Source: Saccoglossus kowalevskii
Lineage: Eukaryota; Hemichordata; Enteropneusta; Harrimaniidae
Direction of reading: 5' to 3'
Length of the DNA stretch: 12,508 nucleotides
NCBI RefSeq assembly: GCF_000003605.2
Contig: NW_003112491.1
Coordinates: forward strand, 91,128-103,635
Below, piece after piece: positions 7,890 through 12,508 of this stretch. A program made the translations under genes and the position numbers. Each line of letters starts with the position of its first letter. The stretch's first letter is position 1. The notes under the pieces are model-generated. The model saw only the letters and a list, made by a program, of their open reading frames with translations, was not told the DNA's origin and did no database searches.

Positions 7890-8059
7890 TATATAAGTAG
7901 AGGAATGTTACGAACTTATAAACACGCACACATGAGAACTCACGACTACAGCAAGGCGCCTAGCCACTGTACGTTTGTTGTGTCAACGTTATGACGACTT
8001 TCATTTAAACTTTAAGTGACGTCAGACTTACCAAGTCACGACCCCGCCTCACTGTAAGT
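7890..8059 (+). promoter_or_regulatory. Candidate promoter and first exon (TATA box, CRE, donor site)
   Basis: TATATAAG at 7890-7897 is a good TATA-box match. About 30 bases downstream would place a start near 7920. The putative leader contains a 20-codon frame starting at the ATG in ACACATGAG (begins MRTHDYSKAP). A perfect CRE palindrome TGACGTCA lies at 8017-8024, and CTGTAAGT (GTAAGT at 8054-8059) matches a strong splice donor. The segment 7920-8050 is also GC-richer than its flanks. Each signal is short and can occur by chance, and no downstream exon was identified. Confidence 0.2.
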
Positions 8060-8820
8060 CATAATTCATAATTAAGTAAAGGTATTGTACAATTCATTAT
8101 GTACCATACCTACCCCTTTACTAAACCTAAACATCGCAAACATTTCTATATTAAGTTCTACTTTTATTTACATGTAGTCTAACTTGAATTATGTTCTATG
8201 TTTGCATTGTTACAGTAAACTCCAACTAAAACGCAACACTATATAGAGTCGCTTTTTCATCCAAACAAAACCATATAACCATATTAAAAGTTTATCCATT
8301 GTGTGTCGTTACAACGATGGTATGACGTGTATGTGTAAGGACATATAATACACACACACACACCAACGAACTCGCACGCACATTCCATCCATCATTTCGG
8401 TATCATATGTATAACTAAACCCAGTCAAGAAGCTAATTTTAAATATCAATATATTAGTGTTTTGTTATTGTTATTGTCTCAGTATAAAAACAATGAGGGA
8501 AATCAGTAATATCGGGAAGTCTCAGTAAATGACTGATATGAGGACATTCACAGACACTTCTCCATCACATAATGTGCATAAATTTGATTCAGATCTTTGT
8601 GAGTTTATACAACTTTTCATTTGTATATAACATATTATGTAGTAATTTCCACTGGTATCAATTGTAAGTGAACATGTTGTCCACGATTACCACAACAAGT
8701 ATCGTGGTAAAATATATTCCAAAGCGTTGAAGTGTGAAATACTTTGTAAAAGTTTTTATATTTGGTCAGATCTATTACCTTACTCCATTACCATACTTCC
8801 ATGGAATATGTCATTTTAGA
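8060..8820. other. Unassigned stretch with AC microsatellite
   Basis: Contains an (AC)n run at 8350-8363 and two overlapping small inverted repeats at 8681-8710 (CCACGAT/ATCGTGG and TTACCAC/GTGGTAA). No gene or RNA recognised. Confidence 0.5.
8350..8363. repeat. (AC)n microsatellite
   Basis: Seven AC dinucleotides in a row. Confidence 0.95.
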
Positions 8821-9289
8821 ACAACTGACCCAAGTACATCTCTCTCTGCAAGAAGCTTTTATCTCCTACAATTGCTCCAAATACATTGACCACATTCCAC
8901 GGAAATTTATTTTTCTATCTTTCAAATAGTAGATTTAAATGACGGTTGCACTCATTACGTAATCGAACCTTACCGTAATATGTTTTTACAATTTGAGTTT
9001 TCCATGATAAAGTTAAATGTCACATTTGTCAGGAGCGTATGCAATTCAGTTCTGTATTGCTCTTTTCATGTTCATACCGATTTGCCATATGAGAAATATA
9101 TGCCTACGACCTTCGAAGGACCAGTTTCATGGGACCCACCCAACTTCCCAGCCACGTATCTTCACATTTCCTCAAATATCAGTGATACATTCAAGTTTTT
9201 TGCTAATTTGACTTCTCTAAAAGACATGTAAGATCATACTGCAAAATAGTTTTCAATTTCAGTCACTTTTATGTTGTCTAAGGATCGGA

Positions 9290-9540
9290 GTTGAAGTAGA
9301 TTGATTTTTTATTCCTATGACAAAAATAAGAGGTGACACAGGATCTCCCTGTGCCTATCCCATAGTTCATAGCACAGCTGGACATGCCAGAATACAGTGC
9401 CGTGACATAAATAAATCCTTAAAATTGAAAGCCATCAATACTCCAATAAGAAAATTCCACTCAATATGTACCAATTTATGGTAGAGATTTCTATGACTTG
9501 ATTTGTTGATACAAGCGATGTCAAGGCTCAAGAGTTGATT
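9290..9540 (-). pseudogene. L1-like LINE reverse-transcriptase relic
   Basis: Minus strand, one frame. Codons 9465-9421 read IEWNFLIGVLMAFNF, matching the (V/I)EW.FL...L..FNFG block that follows motif A in L1-like reverse transcriptases. After two stops the same frame reads QGDPVSPLIFVI at 9351-9316, a clear match to motif B (RQGDPLSP.LF), followed by IGIKNQSTS in the place of the usual A(I/V)E.L...I block. The two blocks are about 15 residues closer than usual, implying a deletion, and motif A itself is not cleanly visible. A weak motif C-like string (YAPDKCDI, about 9039-9016) lies further down, but at roughly twice the normal spacing, so it is uncertain. This relic differs in type from the one at 5503-5700. 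The 83- and 64-codon plus frames at 8980-9231 and 9017-9211 are not supported as genes. Confidence 0.6.
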
Positions 9541-9826
9541 TCCGACAAGAGATATTTTATTTTATATTTATATATGATTGGATTTTTCTCCATGTCCATT
9601 GTTTTCTATTTGTATGCACACGCCCTCAAACGATTATAATATTCACTTGGGCTCATTTGCATTACCCAATCAGAACTAATGATAGAAACGACACATTACT
9701 TGGTAAAATTAAAATCTTGGAACATAGAAATCAACGTGTTGCAAGCCTTTTGCTCTGTGAACGAGCTTACTGACTTAGTGCTGTATCTGAAGGAAATGAT
9801 GTATTTGTTCTCAGACTAATATACTA
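9541..9826 (+). other. Unassigned open frame without start codon
   Basis: From a stop at 9507-9509 one plus frame stays open for about 88 codons to a TGA near 9771, then stays open again to a TAG near 9824. The distal part (RTNDRNDTLLGKIKI, LEHRNQRVASLLLCERAY) looks more protein-like than the hydrophobic proximal part and uses varied, non-AT-biased codons. It has no in-frame ATG and I recognise no family. It could be a decayed element or an exon, or chance. Confidence 0.18.
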
Positions 9827-10199
9827 GTTTGAGATTTGTTGCAACGAAATCAGATCGAGCAAGTTGATATGTTATCAGTTTCGACAGTTTTGTCAGTTTA
9901 CTAAAATGCGGTTTGCACAAATATTTAGACATTCCATCGTCTTCATTCCATTGCCTACAAACAATTTTCAACGTTGGAATAAAACATTTTGGAATCGTGT
10001 AAACAAATATAGACCTTCTGTTCTGCAATGTCAACACGCCGTTAAAAGTTAAAACAACAGAACATAATAAACAAAATAGTAAAAATAAAATAAAATATGT
10101 GAATTTGATTCTATTTTCCAAAATAATAAAACTTTTAACTAAGTCAAGGGCATCTAAATAAATGATAGCATTAGTGAAATCACATTTTTTTACCTTCAT
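9816..10199 (-). CDS. Unassigned 127-codon open frame, doubtful
   Basis: This is the longest ATG-initiated frame in the window. The predicted protein has one strongly hydrophobic segment at about residues 33-57 (FTYFILFLLFCLLCSVV), long enough to span a membrane, then a basic C-terminal half with several Cys and Lys. No motif or family is recognised. The segment behind the hydrophobic run is a T-rich tract on the coding strand, which yields Phe/Leu codons by composition alone. There is no recognisable promoter or polyadenylation arrangement, and a 62-codon plus frame overlaps it. Most likely chance in AT-rich DNA; a small unknown membrane protein cannot be excluded. Confidence 0.15.
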   Translation of the reverse strand: MKVKKCDFTNAIIYLDALDLVKSFIILENRIKFTYFILFLLFCLLCSVVLTFNGVLTLQNRRSIFVYTIPKCFIPTLKIVCRQWNEDDGMSKYLCKPHFSKLTKLSKLITYQLARSDFVATNLKLVY

Positions 10200-10865
10200 G
10201 GTAAAATGACCAGTTTCCAGAGAGTGTCAGTATTTCTATATATATTTCATTAGTATATATTACTGGTATTTTAGCTCATATATATTCCCTAAATTATGAT
10301 TATAATAATAAAACATATGAGCTTAGCCATATTTATCCTGTGGTTTCACAAAGCTGAACTGAAACAGTGGTCGGTCCACTGGACTCTGAGATATGACGTA
10401 GCAGATGACGTAACATACTTTCAAACACAGTCAGGCGACAATAGACACTCTTCTAGTCAACAAATGAGTACTGAGAATCCTGATTGATTGTAACAACCAT
10501 CTCTCTGTCTTTTCGTCACCACTTTATCTTCTTTAGCGCCAAATTGTCTATATAATATTGTCTATGTGCATGTCGCTCATATATTTATTTATTTCGCGTG
10601 GCTTTCAATAATTTAACATTTCTAGATATGAAAACCTAATTTCACCATATCCTCATTTTTGATATCCTAAATAGTAATAAACCATAATAATGAAAGCAAG
10701 AAGAATATGACAATTTGTCCTGAAAATCGTAAATTGATGCAATGAATACTAGTACCTCGCAATGCTCTGTGGATGTCCCAGTATACATACATAGCATACA
10801 CAGTCGACTACTAGTATGTTCGAACGAATAACGCCAACTCATATGCACATGGTCTTGAATGTACA
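10200..10865. other. Unassigned stretch
   Basis: Short frames at 10296-10487 (plus) and 10642-10866 (minus) have no recognised motif. Two TGACGT half-CRE sites occur at about 10394 and 10406. A small palindrome TTTTACC/GGTAAAA lies at 10189-10207 on its left edge. Confidence 0.45.
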
Positions 10866-11740
10866 TAAGATATATAAAGCACCACTACCGGTGGCCATCA
10901 TATAACATCGCTTTACCAATGTCAAACATTGCTTATGATCAAATTCATATTTTAAATATTCATAGTTACATTTGAAAAAAGATTAAAGTTAATATTTAAA
11001 TGCTTTCATTCTAATTTGTAATGTGTATGATCGTATTAAATGACAACGTACGTAATATATACCGGGATGATCATATTAAATATTCGCACTCACACTTTAT
11101 TTCTTTATAGTTATATTTAGTCAACAAATCATGTACGTTAAACATTACTTTTAAACCTAAATATCCATACTCTGAGATGACGGTACATATATTTGTATCA
11201 GCTAACAACAGCCCGTCACAAATATGGCGGATTAATGAATTAGAACATGACGAGGAGGAAATTTCGACAAATCACAAATCACCATAGGTCGCATAGCGGT
11301 TGTACATTTAAACAAACTAATTTGAGCATGAAAATGCAATACAATTAAGCTATTAATGTTAGTCATTTCGTTGGGTCTAATATTTCCTGTAGGTACTTTG
11401 GTATCAGCTGGAAATCGGTTGCTTTAATTTATGCGTGACGGAGCAATTACCGTACCAATTAAATCATCTCGTTCGGATTTCAATTTAAACATGAGTTTAT
11501 TGACTTAACTGTAAATGTTCTCATTTTATATGACTATGTTTATACATTAAATGCTCATGTTCATAAAAATGTTCATATTCATATTTGAAATTCCATGATA
11601 AGTGAAACCAGATAATGACATTGTAACCAACATATGTGATATTGATCCTAATAAATGAAGATTCAAATACCTGGCCATTGTGCGAACTATACATGTGTGA
11701 TGTCAGTAACACAAATCCCTCCTCCATTTTCGCGCATTAT
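10866..11740. other. Unassigned AT-rich stretch
   Basis: TATATAAAG at 10871-10879 resembles a TATA box, but nothing downstream supports a gene: the first ATG opens only a 17-codon frame. The 68-codon minus frame at 11521-11727 is His/Tyr-rich from repeated CAT/TTCAT-type bases and is not convincing. No repeat or RNA recognised. Confidence 0.45.
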
Positions 11741-11747
11741 AACTCAC

Positions 11748-11766
11748 TTTGGATTAGCACAATCAC
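11748..11766 (-). repeat. Possible inverted half-copy of the 111-bp unit
   Basis: TTTGGATTAG then CAC then AATCA matches the reverse complement of the unit segment TGATTGGGTCTAATCCAAA at 16 of 19 positions with one gap. It lies about 60 bases before the array and in the opposite orientation. The similarity is short and may be chance. Confidence 0.25.
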
Positions 11767-11828
11767 CGATGTATAACCTCTGCTTTCCCGGGGTTGTAAC
11801 AGTCGCCCATATTTTTAACTGATTGCAA

Positions 11829-12508
11829 GTGATGTAAAATGGGCATTACATCATATGACTGGGTCTAATCCAAATTCCCAGACATTATAAGAGTGGGCGA
11901 CATCATTGCATGTTTGGGCCATCGAAAACCAACTTCCCCGTGATGTAAATTGGGCATTAGATCATGTGATTGGGTCTAATCCAAATTCGCAGACATTGTA
12001 AGAGTGGACGACACCATTGCATGTTTGGGCGATGGAAACCGCACTTCCCCGTGATGTAAAGTGGGCATTACATTATATGATTGGGTCTAGTCCAAATTTC
12101 CAGACATTGTAGGAGTGGACAATACCATCGCATGTTTGGGCCATCAAAACCTCACTTCCCCGTGATGTAAATTGGGCATTGTATCATATGATTGGGTCTA
12201 ATCCGAATTCAAAGACATTGTAAGAGTGGACAACACCATTGCATGTTTGGGCCATCTAAACCCAACTTCCCCGTGATGTAAATTGGGCATTACATCATAT
12301 GATTGGGTCTAATCCAAATTCACAGACATTGTAAGAGTGGAAGACACCATTGCATGTTTGGGAAATCGAAACCTCACTTCCCCGTGATGTAAATTGGGCA
12401 TTACATTATATGATTGGGTCTAATCCAAATTCACAGACATTGCAAGAGTGGACGACACCATTGCATGTTTGGGCCATCGAAACCTCACTTCCCTGTGATG
12501 TAAAGTGG
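11829..12508 (+). repeat. Tandem array with exact 111-bp period, continues past window
   Basis: Taking GTGATGTAAA as unit start, copies begin at 11829, 11940, 12051, 12162, 12273 and 12384, with a seventh starting at 12495 and cut by the window end. Every interval is exactly 111 bp. Each copy carries GTGATGTAAAKTGGGCATT-like sequence, a near-palindromic ATCATATGAT, GATTGGGTCTARTCCRAATT, AGACATTGTAAGAGTGGA, CCATTGCATGTTTGGG and ACTTCCCCGTG. Copies differ by scattered substitutions only. Each unit has stops in all plus frames in most copies, so it is not a coding repeat. It is unrelated to the 157-bp units of the Helitron-like element. It may be a satellite, a minisatellite, or the core array of another mobile element whose right end lies outside. 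Confidence 0.92.

Noticed and set aside
9004-9042. YADD-like motif C of the L1-like relic
   Set aside because: The string is YAPD, followed by a stop, and lies about 100 codons from motif B where about 45-55 is usual. Kept only as a possibility.
8980-9231. Two overlapping plus frames (83 and 64 codons)
   Set aside because: They are in different frames over the same bases, have no motif, and lie next to the minus-strand LINE relic.
10871-10960. TATA-driven gene start
   Set aside because: TATATAAAG is a good match, but the first downstream ATG opens only 17 codons and no donor site or exon is visible.
11829-12508. 111-bp array as a coding repeat, since 111 is divisible by three
   Set aside because: One plus frame is nearly open, but most copies have TAA or TAG at the same place; the other frames also have stops.
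1-12508. tRNA or rRNA genes
   Set aside because: No convincing A-box/B-box pair or cloverleaf, and no conserved rRNA segment, was seen on either strand by eye; a covariance-model scan would settle this.

Overview
The window looks like non-coding, repeat-rich DNA from an invertebrate animal. It is AT-rich, has stops in all frames almost everywhere, lacks bacterial-style packed genes, and carries decayed non-LTR retrotransposons, satellite-like arrays and a Helitron-like non-autonomous element. The closest architecture I know is the 'pearl' type element of bivalve molluscs (left arm, tandem units of about 160 bp, short ACGG-like microsatellite, right arm with hairpin). A bivalve, or at least a mollusc, is therefore my best guess; this is inference, not proof. 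No intact protein-coding gene, tRNA, rRNA or CRISPR array was found.

Layout. 1-460: AT-rich, nothing recognised. About 461-832: 3' end of a LINE, minus strand. About 930-2105: Helitron-like element, with outer inverted repeats at 938-950 and 2088-2100, six complete direct repeats of about 157 bp plus a diverged seventh, a small microsatellite and a terminal hairpin. 2820-3290: second LINE 3' end, minus strand. 3291-5090: unassigned, with one weak exon-like segment. 5096-5359: a small unassigned open frame starting in a strong imperfect hairpin. 5503-5700: LINE reverse-transcriptase fragment, minus strand. 6450-6680: a visibly GC-richer island of unknown nature. 7065-7206: an imperfect inverted repeat. 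7890-8059: TATA box, CRE palindrome and splice-donor-like site that could mark a promoter and first exon (weak). 9300-9540: a third class of LINE reverse-transcriptase remnant, minus strand. 9510-10199: two unassigned open frames on opposite strands. 11829-12508: a second, unrelated tandem array with an exact 111-bp period that runs off the window end.

How the parts relate. The four LINE relics all lie on the minus strand, are 5'-truncated or internal pieces, and carry stops or frame breaks; none can be active. The Helitron-like element has no protein of its own and would have depended on a Rep/helicase from an autonomous relative. The most noteworthy items are the terminal architecture and unit history of that element, and the strictly length-locked 111-bp array with a possible inverted half-copy at its edge.
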